Below, in pieces: positions 26,376 through 34,121 of a stretch of 64,000 nt of DNA; within the stretch, counting starts at the first letter, position 1, and every line of letters begins with the position of its first letter. Source of the DNA: Streptomyces albus subsp. albus. Lineage in GTDB: Bacteria > Actinomycetota > Actinomycetes > Streptomycetales > Streptomycetaceae. Under the pieces are notes generated by a model, which saw only the letters and a list, made by a program, of their open reading frames with translations, made no database searches and was not told where the DNA came from. Both the position numbers and the translations under genes were made by a program. The stretch lies in the NCBI RefSeq assembly GCF_000725885.1, contig NZ_JODR01000015.1, forward strand, positions 62,001 to 126,000, read 5' to 3'.

Positions 26376-26753
26376 TCAAGAGGCGGACGGCTCGATCTCC
26401 CCCGCGAAGACGATGACCTGGTCGATGAGGCTCCGTCGCAGATGGACCACGTCCGTTCCCGCCAGACGGGGACCTCCGTCCGGCGTGGTGAAGACCCACT
26501 GGTACCGGGCCCACTCGTCAGGCATGTCCACCGCCGAGCAGCGCACCATCGTGCCGGTCCCCGCCGGGTGGCACCGGATGTCCAGTACGAACCGCTCGAC
26601 CGCCGCGATTCCTTCGCTGCGCCCCAACGGCCCCCAGAAGACCACGTCCGAGGTCAGAGCCTGGGAGAGCAGAGCAGTCACATAGACGTCGTCCGAGGCG
26701 TTGAACGCGGAGATGAACGTGTCGATCGCGGAGCGTGCAATCTCTTCCTGCAT
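26376..26753 (-). CDS. SnoaL/NTF2-like protein
   Basis: 125 residues, a cone-shaped NTF2-like fold. It has an N-terminal helix (ARSAIDTFISAFNASDDVYV), then LTSDVVFWGPLGRSEGIAAVERF and beta strands RYQWVFTTPDGGPRLAGTDVVHLR and LIDQVIVFAGEI. Members are polyketide cyclases, isomerases or carrier-like proteins; without neighbours of known pathway the ligand cannot be named. It lies 26 bases upstream of the SUKH-like gene on the same strand, and the two could be co-transcribed. Confidence 0.72.
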   Translation of the reverse strand: MQEEIARSAIDTFISAFNASDDVYVTALLSQALTSDVVFWGPLGRSEGIAAVERFVLDIRCHPAGTGTMVRCSAVDMPDEWARYQWVFTTPDGGPRLAGTDVVHLRRSLIDQVIVFAGEIEPSAS

Positions 26754-26807
26754 GCCCCAGTAATACCAGCCGTTTCGCGTGCGCTCGTCCCACGAGCCGC
26801 CTTCCGA

Positions 26808-27010
26808 TCACGGTGAACAGTCCCGGTCACAGCACTGGGCCGCGTTTGAGGCGTGTTCGACGATGACGAGTGTGCCTCGGCTGCCGGGGCGCACGGCATG
26901 CTCCACGCCTGCCTCGACGATGTACATCTCCCCCGCGCGTACGTCGACCTCGGTGCCGTCGGCCACCAGCCGCAGTGTGCCGTCCACGACCAGCGGTGTT
27001 TCCGGGCTCG
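26808..27010 (-). pseudogene. Cupin-domain fragment
   Basis: C-terminal half of a small cupin: PLVVDGTLRLVADGTEVDVRAGEMYIVEAGVEHAV and TLVIVEHA. The conserved His of motif 2 (GVEHAV) is present, but motif 1 (HxH...E) is missing. The sequence upstream in frame is arginine/proline-rich and unrelated, so the 5' half was lost. The break abuts the IS5-type fragment at 27144, which may record an insertion followed by decay. Confidence 0.6.
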
Positions 27011-27143
27011 GCCGCCGCTGGGGACGCGAATTGAACCGTTGCTTCCGGCCCGGCTCCCTCCGCGGCGTGGGCGGCCGGTCAGGTTCATCCACGGACAACC
27101 GGTGCGGCACTTGAGGGCGATCGCGTTCCGCGACGTGGAAGGG

Positions 27144-27215
27144 CGTGCGCAACCGGCCGCACAAGTGGGCGACTGCCGACACGTGGGAGAAGGTGTTCGC
27201 CGCGCTGTTGGCCCA
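27144..27215 (+). mobile_element. IS5-family transposase fossil
   Basis: About 24 codons (VRNRPHKWATADTWEKVFAA, then LLAQAQR) match the N-terminal helix region of IS5-type DDE transposases of Streptomyces (NRxHKWAxDGTWEKVFxALL). No catalytic residues and no terminal inverted repeats are visible around it. Confidence 0.6.
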
Positions 27216-27435
27216 GGCCCAGCGGGTGCCGGAGGTGAAGGTCCCACCACACGCATGCCGAAGCGGGAGGGAGGACCCAAAACGGCAGAGGGGAACCCCC
27301 CGGTCGCCGAAATGACGGCCGCTGGATGCGGGCTCCCCCGAGCTGACGGCCGAGGCCCGCAGTGGCGCGTGCGGGCTGCGCTGCTGCCTGAGCGAAGCCG
27401 GCAGCCGACGCGCGGGAGGTGGGCCGTCGCCCTCG

Positions 27436-27930
27436 TCACCTGTCTTCGGAGCGGGAGAGGAGGTTTGCGAGTACGCGCTGGGCGACGGAACGGATCGGTT
27501 TCCTGGTGGTACCCCACACCTGCACCGATCCGGTGCCGGGACCCGTGGCGATGGTCACCGATTCGCCACCGCCCCGCCGGCCGCCACTGGTCCGGAAGCC
27601 GCGTATCGGTTCGGCGGCGTCCTTTTTCCCGACCCAGCTGTTGCTGCGCTCCGTGCGGTCGAGGGCGACCATCAGGCGGTAGCGGCCGTTGGGCCCCGAG
27701 TTCCAGCCGCACATGCTGAAGTCCTCGTTCTTCGGCCCGTTCGGCCCCTCGGGGAACTCACCACCCTGCACAACGCCGTAGCCGGCCAGCTCCGTCCTGG
27801 TCAGGAGATCGGCACAGGACACACCCGAAATGTCAAGGCTCTTCCCGTCGGACGACGACGAGCAGGAAGCCACCACGCAGGCGGCGGCGAGCCAAACTGC
27901 CGCTCTGGAGGCGGCTTTGAGACGGAACAC
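27436..27930 (-). CDS. DUF3558-like lipoprotein
   Basis: About 164 residues. A lipobox (AAACVVASCSSSS) predicts lipid attachment at Cys and location on the outer face of the membrane. The rest (CADLLTRTELAGYGVV, FSMCGWNSGPNGRYRLMVAL, RSVAQRVLANLL) resembles small DUF3558-type lipoproteins with a conserved Cys pair. GTG at 27930 gives the tidier signal peptide; a GTG at 27981 in frame would add 17 residues. Neither has a clear ribosome site, which lowers confidence in the start only. Confidence 0.68.
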   Translation of the reverse strand: MFRLKAASRAAVWLAAACVVASCSSSSDGKSLDISGVSCADLLTRTELAGYGVVQGGEFPEGPNGPKNEDFSMCGWNSGPNGRYRLMVALDRTERSNSWVGKKDAAEPIRGFRTSGGRRGGGESVTIATGPGTGSVQVWGTTRKPIRSVAQRVLANLLSRSEDR

Positions 27931-28222
27931 AGGGGCAGCTTGCCATGTCCGTCCCGGCTGACGCACAGGTGCGGACCGCACCGGGAGGTGCAGACAGGAC
28001 CTGCCGGCTGCTGCCGGCTCGGATCTCCACTGACCAATCGGCTCCCGGCCGTGTCACTGCGCGTGGTCAGCGTCCAGGGCTCGTGGTCACCGCACGCGGC
28101 GCCGAGAAGCCGCACACCAAAGAGCCGGAGATTGTCGCCGGTCCGGCCTCCTGCGCGGGTGGGGTCCGAGGTGGACCAGCGCCAGTCGGCCGGACGCCTG
28201 ACGGGGGAACCCCGGCACGTAG

Positions 28223-28678
28223 TCAGATGGGAGTGCCGTATGACGTGGTCCGTCCGGTGTGCCAAGGTCCGTGACCCGTGACGCGGGTGATGTCGACCGT
28301 GATCAAGCAGTGCGGATTCTTCTCGTCCAGCGCGAACCCGTGGGTGCCCGTGTACTTGAAGTAGAGCGCGTCCATGAACCGGTCGCCGTGCTCGGGGTGG
28401 TCGTCGATGGTTGCGACGCCCTCGATCAGCAGGTGACGGATGAGACCGTTCTCGCCCTTCACGGTGTCCTGGATGGAGAGCGTGCATCGTGGGTCATGGC
28501 GGAGGTTCTTGGCCTTGACACGCCACCGTGGTGTACCGAACTGGATCTGCCCCGCATCGGTGACGTCCAGCCAGATGAGTGCGACGTGCGGACGGCCATT
28601 GGGCCGCGTCGTCACCAAGTGCGCAGGGGGACGTGACTCGATGAGCGCACGTGCTTCCGGATGAAGGTCGAAAGACAT
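28223..28678 (-). CDS. PPOX-class F420-dependent oxidoreductase
   Basis: 151 residues, split-barrel flavin/deazaflavin-binding fold. HLVTTRPNGRPHVALIWLD, VKAKNLRHDPRCTLSI and LIEGVATIDDHP are typical of the pyridoxamine-oxidase-like F420 group. The substrate is unknown. The ATG at 28678 opens a 151-residue frame without breaks. It stands alone among decayed genes in this region. Confidence 0.82.
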   Translation of the reverse strand: MSFDLHPEARALIESRPPAHLVTTRPNGRPHVALIWLDVTDAGQIQFGTPRWRVKAKNLRHDPRCTLSIQDTVKGENGLIRHLLIEGVATIDDHPEHGDRFMDALYFKYTGTHGFALDEKNPHCLITVDITRVTGHGPWHTGRTTSYGTPI

Positions 28679-29073
28679 TCACGGTTCCTATCCGAGCGGT
28701 GCTGATCCACAAGCCTGTGCGAGTATCCCACCCGCCTTGTTCGTCGCGCGAGGACAGCACTGTTGAGCAGCTCACCCGTCACCCAAGGCGCCATCTCGTC
28801 TGGATCGCCGGTCTGTTGGTCGTGGTGGCGACCATGAAGCGGCTGGTGCCGGGTGCATCGGGGGGAACCGTCCCAGCAGCGGTGCGCGAGCGGCCTTCGC
28901 GATCACAGGGCGGTGGTCGGCGTCGAGTCGACATGACGATCGGGAGGGCTGGGCTCGCAACCGCAGACCGATGTCCACGGCCAGTTCACAATCCCCCACG
29001 TACGACCAGTTGTTGATGTCACCCCCGGTCACGGCCCGGGCTCGACGTCTGACCCGACCGGTCCCGCGCGTCG
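28679..29073. other. 395-base region without an intact gene
   Basis: No protein, RNA or repeat is recognisable. Short open frames on both strands have no family resemblance and no ribosome sites. Base composition is slightly less GC-rich than the core, as in the rest of the decayed region. Confidence 0.5.
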
Positions 29074-29074
29074 G

Positions 29075-29157
29075 TGTCCCGGGCCGGAGCCGTACTCACC
29101 AACCGCGGGGTGCTGCTGGTCAAACCGGCCTACAAGGCCGGGTGGAACCGGCCCGGG
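29075..29157 (+). pseudogene. NUDIX hydrolase fragment
   Basis: SRAGAVLTNRGVLLVKPAYKAGWNRPGG matches (in pieces of this one frame) the first strand and the start of the Nudix box, where GG would be followed by x(4-5)E. It then runs into unrelated sequence, so the catalytic glutamates are missing. A leftover of a deleted gene. Confidence 0.6.
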
Positions 29158-29177
29158 GGTGACCAGAGGACTCCGTT

Positions 29178-29573
29178 ATGGCTTCACATACCCAGCCGCT
29201 CACCAGGCTGGGGGAGCTGACCTTCCAGGCCGACGACGAGACGCTCGCCCTGGAAGTACGCGCTCTTGTCGATCCGGCTGCCACGCTGCGTCTCAACGGA
29301 AAGCAGTCTGACGTGGCGGGCTGTCTCCGGCACGTGTCGGAGCTGCGTTCCGCTATGGACGAGGGAACGATCACTGTGCTCGATGAGGCCAGCGACGGGG
29401 CGACAGGCACCATGGCGACACGGGTCGCGGTGCGGATGACCAGGAAGGACGGATCCGTTGTGCAGGGCGAATCACATCTCATCGGCCGACTCGGCGACGA
29501 TGGCCGAATAACGAAGATGGTCGAGACCGGTCGGCTGCTCACGCCGGAGGACGATCCGGTCGAGGAGAGCTGA
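29178..29573 (+). CDS. NTF2/SnoaL-like small protein
   Basis: 131 residues. The layout of an N-terminal helix, LEVRALVDPAATLRLNG, VRMTRKDGSVVQGESHLIGRL and GRITKMVETGRLL fits the SnoaL-like/NTF2-like fold, where the last strand typically reads DGRI. Ligand and role unknown. The ATG at 29178 lacks a strong ribosome site (AGAGGA is 11 bases upstream). Confidence 0.6.
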   Translation: MASHTQPLTRLGELTFQADDETLALEVRALVDPAATLRLNGKQSDVAGCLRHVSELRSAMDEGTITVLDEASDGATGTMATRVAVRMTRKDGSVVQGESHLIGRLGDDGRITKMVETGRLLTPEDDPVEES

Positions 29574-29934
29574 ACATCATGTTCGACAGATGAGCAGGGC
29601 ACGATCGAGTCCCGGCGGCAACGGCTGAACCCGGGACACGGACCACGCTTTCCCCCACCCACCTGTGTACGACGGCGGTATGCGCCCCTGCGTAATCCGC
29701 CTCCACCGACGGGGGCACCGCGCCCGCGCACACACCGCACGAGCCAGCCGTCAACGCCACCGGCCTCTACAGTGCATCAGCCGAGTGACACCTGCGGCGC
29801 TGTAACGAGTGCTTGCCGCGCGATCTGACCTGCTCCGTCCGGGAGTACTCGTCACGACGCCCCGCAGCCGGACAACATGCCCGCGGCCGGCACGGTCACC
29901 GGGCGTCCGCACCGGACGCTGGTGCGTTCGCGCT
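29574..29934. other. 361-base region without a gene
   Basis: Nothing recognisable; no hairpin, repeat or homologous protein fragment was found by eye. It separates the rightward NTF2-like gene from the leftward TIM-like gene, so a terminator is expected but no perfect stem was seen. Confidence 0.45.
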
Positions 29935-30678
29935 TCACGGTCGTGCCGGCTCCAGGAGTTCGCCGAGCACGTCGTCGAGCATCGCCGCATCCTGGGCGGC
30001 CCTGCCCAGCGCCACTCCGTCCCATGGGGCCAGCCGGCGCAGGGAGGAGTAGGTGCCCGCTGTGACGGCGCCGCCGTAGAGCAGGGTCGGGTTCACATGG
30101 TCGGGCGTCTCCTGCTGGAGGGCTGACAGTACCGCGGCGGCCTGGTGGGGCTCGGCGGTCTGTGCGGAGCCGATCGCCCACGCCGGTTCGTAGAGCACGA
30201 CGGCCGCCGCTCCGGCAGGCAGGTCCCGCAGCGCGGTGGACGCCTGGCGACGGACCTGAGTCACGGTCTCGGTGCGACCGGCACGTTCTTGCTCACCGAC
30301 GCAGATCACCGGCGTCAGCCCGGCCGCCGAGGCCGCCCGGGCCTTGCGGGCGACAAGTCGGTCGTCCTCGGCGAACAGGCGGCGCCGTTCGGCGTGCCCG
30401 ACCATGACGTGGGTGCAGCCGATCTCGGCGAGCAGGCCGGCTGAGACCTCCCCGGTGACGGCTCCGGCCTCGCACCACACGTTCTGGGCTCCGGTGGTGA
30501 GGCCGGTTTTCCCGAAGCGCCGTACGCCGAGAGGCAGAAGCGGGTACGGCAGGCAGACGCAGAAGCGCAGCCGCCCCAAGGAATCCGCCCTGGGCAGGAG
30601 GACGTCGTCGATCCAGTTCTCGGTCTGTCGCAGTCCGAGGTTCATCTTGGTGCTGGTCAAGGAAACCGGTGTCGTCAT
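29935..30678 (-). CDS. Triosephosphate-isomerase-like sugar phosphate isomerase
   Basis: 247 residues, TIM-barrel. The catalytic Lys is in TSTKMN, the electrophilic His in VMVGHAERRR, and the base Glu in LYEPAWAIGS; the phosphate loop LLYGGAV is present. The usual NWKMN reads STKMN, so the Asn normally two before the Lys is replaced. That points to a paralogue acting on another phosphosugar (for example a tetrulose or hexulose phosphate) rather than glycolytic TIM. The start at 30678 is 13 bases after the hexuloisomerase stop, forming a two-gene unit. Confidence 0.78.
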   Translation of the reverse strand: MTTPVSLTSTKMNLGLRQTENWIDDVLLPRADSLGRLRFCVCLPYPLLPLGVRRFGKTGLTTGAQNVWCEAGAVTGEVSAGLLAEIGCTHVMVGHAERRRLFAEDDRLVARKARAASAAGLTPVICVGEQERAGRTETVTQVRRQASTALRDLPAGAAAVVLYEPAWAIGSAQTAEPHQAAAVLSALQQETPDHVNPTLLYGGAVTAGTYSSLRRLAPWDGVALGRAAQDAAMLDDVLGELLEPARP

Positions 30679-30691
30679 GGCGGTACCGTGC

Positions 30692-31309
30692 CTATTCGAG
30701 GTTGGTATGGGCGGCGAGCATGTCGCGGGGATCGACCTCATACATCCACTGGTAGGCGAGGACGAGCGAGTCGAAGAACAGCAGAGCGCCCTGCTCGAAC
30801 AGAGTGCCCACGAATTGGGTCGAGCGGTCGGGCTCGTGGTCCTGGCTGTACTCGGCAAGGTGGACCACCAGGTCCGCCCTCCGGGCCAGACAGGAATCGG
30901 TGTTCGCCGTCACCAGCGCGATCCGGGCGCCTGCTCTCGCAGCGTTCTCCGTCATCGCCATGACTGTGGGCGTCTCCCCTGAACCGCTGCACACCAGCAG
31001 CAGGTCGTCCGGGCCGATGGCGGGCGTGGTGGCGTCTCCGGCGACGTGAGCGCGCAGTCCCAGATGCGTCAGACGCATCGCGAAGCCCTCCGCGGAGAGT
31101 TTGGAGCGGCCGGCTCCCACGACGAAAATCCTCGCTGCGTCACGGAACGCGGTGACGAAGGCGGCGGATGCCTCGTCGTCGACCCGGGAAAGCAAGGCAT
31201 CGAGTTCGCGGATGATGATGCGCCGGGCCGAGGGGTAGGGGCCGTCGACACCCACAGCCGCCTCGGCCGGGGGCACGACGGTTTCGGGAGGCTTCTGTTG
31301 GTCGACCAT
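30692..31309 (-). CDS. 6-phospho-3-hexuloisomerase-like SIS-domain protein
   Basis: 205 residues, one SIS domain. FVVGAGRSKLSAEGFAMRL, GDATTPAIGPDDLLLVCSGSGETP and a C-terminal helix with QGALLFFDSLVLAYQ match the HxlB/PHI group, which interconverts 3-hexulose-6-phosphate and fructose-6-phosphate. Its normal partner, hexulose-6-phosphate synthase, is not in this window; the adjacent TIM-like gene takes that place. First gene of a leftward two-gene unit. Confidence 0.83.
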   Translation of the reverse strand: MVDQQKPPETVVPPAEAAVGVDGPYPSARRIIIRELDALLSRVDDEASAAFVTAFRDAARIFVVGAGRSKLSAEGFAMRLTHLGLRAHVAGDATTPAIGPDDLLLVCSGSGETPTVMAMTENAARAGARIALVTANTDSCLARRADLVVHLAEYSQDHEPDRSTQFVGTLFEQGALLFFDSLVLAYQWMYEVDPRDMLAAHTNLE

Positions 31310-32138
31310 GTGAAGTCAGTCCCATTCGGAGCGGTGAGAAGTGTCCAGCAAGATGGCGACGGATGAGCGGCAGGGAAACGAATTGCCGGTGCAGCACTTC
31401 TTCGCCGGGCCCGGGTGACGCCGGGCGGCAGAGAGTGAATGCGGTTGACCGGCCGGTCGGGGGCCGCTTGTTCGCGCGCGGATCGGGTTTCCGTCATCGC
31501 CTCCGCCGCTCATACGTTGCTGTCTACCCTTGCTTCGGGGCTGCTCGTACTTGTGGAAGCGCGGGCGTACGTGAACGCGTTGAACGATGTTCCTGCCGAT
31601 GTCCGGGACGGGGCATGCATGAGTGCAGGAACGGCCTGCTGGCGTCGTCTCTCGTTGCTCGGATTCCTCCGCCGCTTCGGGGCGCCGGAAGGAGCCTCAG
31701 GGCCCACCGCTGGTCGACCGGGCGGGGCCGGACCGCGTCACCCATCGTCTGGCGCCGCCTGCCGAGGCCCCGGTATCGCAGAGGACGGCTTTCACCGAAA
31801 GCCGTGTTCAAGTGTGCGGATTTCAACGCGTTCACGCCCCGGGGAAGGGGTTCGGCTTCCGCCGGTGGCGTGCGTCCGGTCTCCTCGGGAGCAGCTGCCG
31901 CCTTCCGAGTGCGGCATGTCCATTCGCTGCGGTCCGGGGTGCGGTCTTCCCACACCTGCCGGACCGCTGAATGATGTCCGTATGGACTCTCCGTGTCTTC
32001 ACGAACAGCAAGCTGATCTCCTCATGGGCAGCGGAACGTGAAACCGGACAGTGGATAGGCTGAGTGCGCCGACCTGAGACGGAAATCGTCGAACAGCAAG
32101 GCAAGAAAAGGGCAAGAAGGAGAAGAGGCGAGTCAATC
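31310..32138. other. 829-base intergenic region
   Basis: Divergent promoter space between the hexuloisomerase gene and the methyltransferase gene. Several open frames exist, the longest about 200 codons rightward from 31439, but they lack ribosome sites, family resemblance and the expected third-position GC. A small hairpin GGCTTTC-ACC-GAAAGCC lies near 31787-31803. Otherwise nothing was identified. Confidence 0.5.
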
Positions 32139-33155
32139 ATGAACACGGAACGTCAATCCGCAGTCCGTCTGATCGACGAAGCTCTGGGTTTCCTGTTCCC
32201 GGCGGCGCTGCGCGCTGCAGCCGTCGTACGGGTGGCCGACCACATGGCGGACGGCGAGCGAAGTGTCGAGCGGCTCGCCGAGGCGTGTGGTGCTGATGCC
32301 CGTAACCTCGGGCGGATCCTGCGGCTGCTGGCCACTCGCGGCGTGGTCGAGGAGACCGGTGAGGGACGCTTCCGTCTGACCGCCACCGGCCAGGCTTTAC
32401 GCTCGGACGTCCCGCATTCCGCCCATGCCGCGATTCTGATGCTGACCGACGCCACCATGTGGCGCCCCGCCGGGGAGATGCACCGCTGCCTGGCCGACGG
32501 CGGCTCCGCTTTCAGTGGCATCTTCGGGACGACGTTCTTCGACCACTTCGCGCAGGACGCGGAGACGGCCGCCGTGTTCCACGTGGGCATGGCCGCCATG
32601 TCGGAGCACGAGAACCAGCCTGTCGCCGAAGCCTATGATTTCCCGCCCGTCGGCACTGTTGTGGACGTCGGCGGCGGCCATGGCGGCCTCCTCCTGGAGG
32701 TACTGCGCCGGCAGGCCAACCTGAACGGCGTGCTCTACGACCAGGGCCACGTCCTCGCCGGCCATCGGCTCGGTGACCATGACGACGTCACCGGCCGGTG
32801 GACAGTGGCCGAAGGGGACTTCTTCTCCTCGGTTCCGCGGGGCGACATCTACCTGCTCAAGCGCATCCTTCATGACTGGGACGACGAGCAGTCCGCGACG
32901 ATCCTCCGCAACTGCGAGCGGGCCATGGCTCCCGGCGGTCGCATCCTCGTCATCGACGCCGTCGTGCCACCGGGGGACCTGCCCCACCAGTCCAAGACGC
33001 TGGATCTGATGATGATGGCCTCCCTCGGAGGACGGGAACGTACCCGGCGTGACTTCGTCCAGCTCTTCGACGAGGCCGGACTGCGCCTGGAGAAGATCGT
33101 TCCGACATCGACCGTACTGTCCGTCGTCGAGGCGGTGAGCGTCTCCGACTCATAG
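32139..33155 (+). CDS. SAM-dependent O-methyltransferase (COMT type)
   Basis: 338 residues. An N-terminal dimerisation/winged-helix part (LAEACGADARNLGRILRLLA, FRLTATGQALR) is followed by a Rossmann SAM domain: VVDVGGGHGGLL, YDQGHVL, LKRILHDWDDE (catalytic His region) and LDLMMMASLGG. Such enzymes methylate hydroxyls of aromatic or polyketide natural products. Codon 87 is TTA (32397-32399), which in Streptomyces needs the bldA tRNA, so expression should be developmental. No biosynthetic cluster is obvious next to it. Confidence 0.87.
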   Translation: MNTERQSAVRLIDEALGFLFPAALRAAAVVRVADHMADGERSVERLAEACGADARNLGRILRLLATRGVVEETGEGRFRLTATGQALRSDVPHSAHAAILMLTDATMWRPAGEMHRCLADGGSAFSGIFGTTFFDHFAQDAETAAVFHVGMAAMSEHENQPVAEAYDFPPVGTVVDVGGGHGGLLLEVLRRQANLNGVLYDQGHVLAGHRLGDHDDVTGRWTVAEGDFFSSVPRGDIYLLKRILHDWDDEQSATILRNCERAMAPGGRILVIDAVVPPGDLPHQSKTLDLMMMASLGGRERTRRDFVQLFDEAGLRLEKIVPTSTVLSVVEAVSVSDS

Positions 33156-33279
33156 GCACCCGATGCGGGTTGCCGGCTTCCGGAGGCTGTTCGCCGTGGG
33201 CCTGCCGCGGCAGCGGGCCCGGGCCCGCACAGGGCGGCTTCGGCCCGGCCTGTCGATCGCGGATCGCCGCTCGCGTGGT

Positions 33280-33948
33280 TCACCGCACGGTCTGGTCGAA
33301 CTCGTCCTGGTCGAGGGCGGGGTGGGGCAGCGGGGTGGGACGGTCCCTGTCGTGGCGCAGGCCGTCCAGGATGAGGGTGAGGTAGCGCTTCCACAGCTCG
33401 GGCGTGACGCTCCGGCTCTGCTGCATGACGACCCCGAGCATGCGCTGGAAGAGCGGGAAGTCGGTCGGCTCGATGTCCCCACGCAGTTGGCCGGACTGCC
33501 GGGCGCGGGCGATGACGGCGCTGACTGCCGGAGTGAGGCGCTCCCGGGCGGCGGCTGCCCGCTCCTGGGCGTGCGTTCCCTCCAGCAGGAACGCCCTCAG
33601 CCCGCGGTCCTCGGCGAGGTCCTGGCCGGTGGCGAAGAAGAGCTGCACCAGCCCCTCCCAGGGGTCTTCGTGGGCAAGCGCCTGTTCCGCCAGCCCGATC
33701 AGGCGCTGCAGGGCGCTTTCGAAGACGGCGTCGATCAGTTCCTCGCGGTTGGCGAAGCGGCGGTAGGCCGTGCCGACACCGACGCCCGCATGACGGGCGA
33801 TGTCGTCGAGGGTGACATCCAGTCCCCGGCTGGCGAAGACCTCCTGGGCAGCCGCGATGATGCGCCGCCTGTTGCGTTCCGCGTCCGCCCGCAGGGGGCG
33901 TGCCGGGGAGTTCTCGGGGCGTGCGGCGGAGGCGGTCGGGCGGCTCAT
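33280..33948 (-). CDS. TetR-family transcriptional regulator
   Basis: 222 residues. The HTH is in IAAAQEVFASRGLDVTLDDIARHAGVGVGTAYRRFANREELI; the C-terminal ligand domain is all-helical. The ATG at 33948 is chosen; GTG at 33966 is possible. It is divergent from an FAD monooxygenase gene, and two identical inverted repeats lie between them (33969-33991, 34011-34033), the nearer one close to this start. It most likely represses itself and the monooxygenase until a substrate-like ligand binds. Confidence 0.88.
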   Translation of the reverse strand: MSRPTASAARPENSPARPLRADAERNRRRIIAAAQEVFASRGLDVTLDDIARHAGVGVGTAYRRFANREELIDAVFESALQRLIGLAEQALAHEDPWEGLVQLFFATGQDLAEDRGLRAFLLEGTHAQERAAAARERLTPAVSAVIARARQSGQLRGDIEPTDFPLFQRMLGVVMQQSRSVTPELWKRYLTLILDGLRHDRDRPTPLPHPALDQDEFDQTVR

Positions 33949-33968
33949 GGCTTCCACTTTACCCACGG

Positions 33969-34033
33969 AAGTGGAGATACCTTCTCCACTTCGATGCTAC
34001 GGTGACCCGCAAGTGGAGAGATCTTCTCCACTT
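33969..34033. promoter_or_regulatory. Two identical TetR-type operators
   Basis: AAGTGGAGA-N5-TCTCCACTT occurs twice, at 33969-33991 and 34011-34033. The arms are perfect and only the five-base spacers differ (TACCT, GATCT). Centre-to-centre distance is 42 bases, four helical turns, so two repressor dimers could sit on the same face. Confidence 0.8.
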
Positions 34034-34121
34034 GCTGCCCGCGCACGCAGGGGCGGCCCCGGTGTCCGCAGGAGCCCGCACCCCCTGGGGCTCCGCCCGA
34101 GAGGAAAGAGACAAGACCGCC

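Noticed and set aside
27144..27215. A complete IS5-type insertion sequence
   Set aside because: Only about 24 codons remain and no terminal inverted repeats are visible.
29935..30678. Glycolytic triosephosphate isomerase
   Set aside because: The active-site Asn is replaced and the gene pairs with a hexuloisomerase, outside the usual gap-pgk-tpi setting.
31439..32041. 200-codon open frame upstream of the methyltransferase
   Set aside because: No ribosome site, no recognisable domain, and composition unlike neighbouring genes; treated as intergenic.
32064..32138. Longer N-terminus for the methyltransferase
   Set aside because: The extra 25 codons are Arg/Lys/Glu-rich, contain the ribosome site AAGGAG, and precede the normal family start at 32139.
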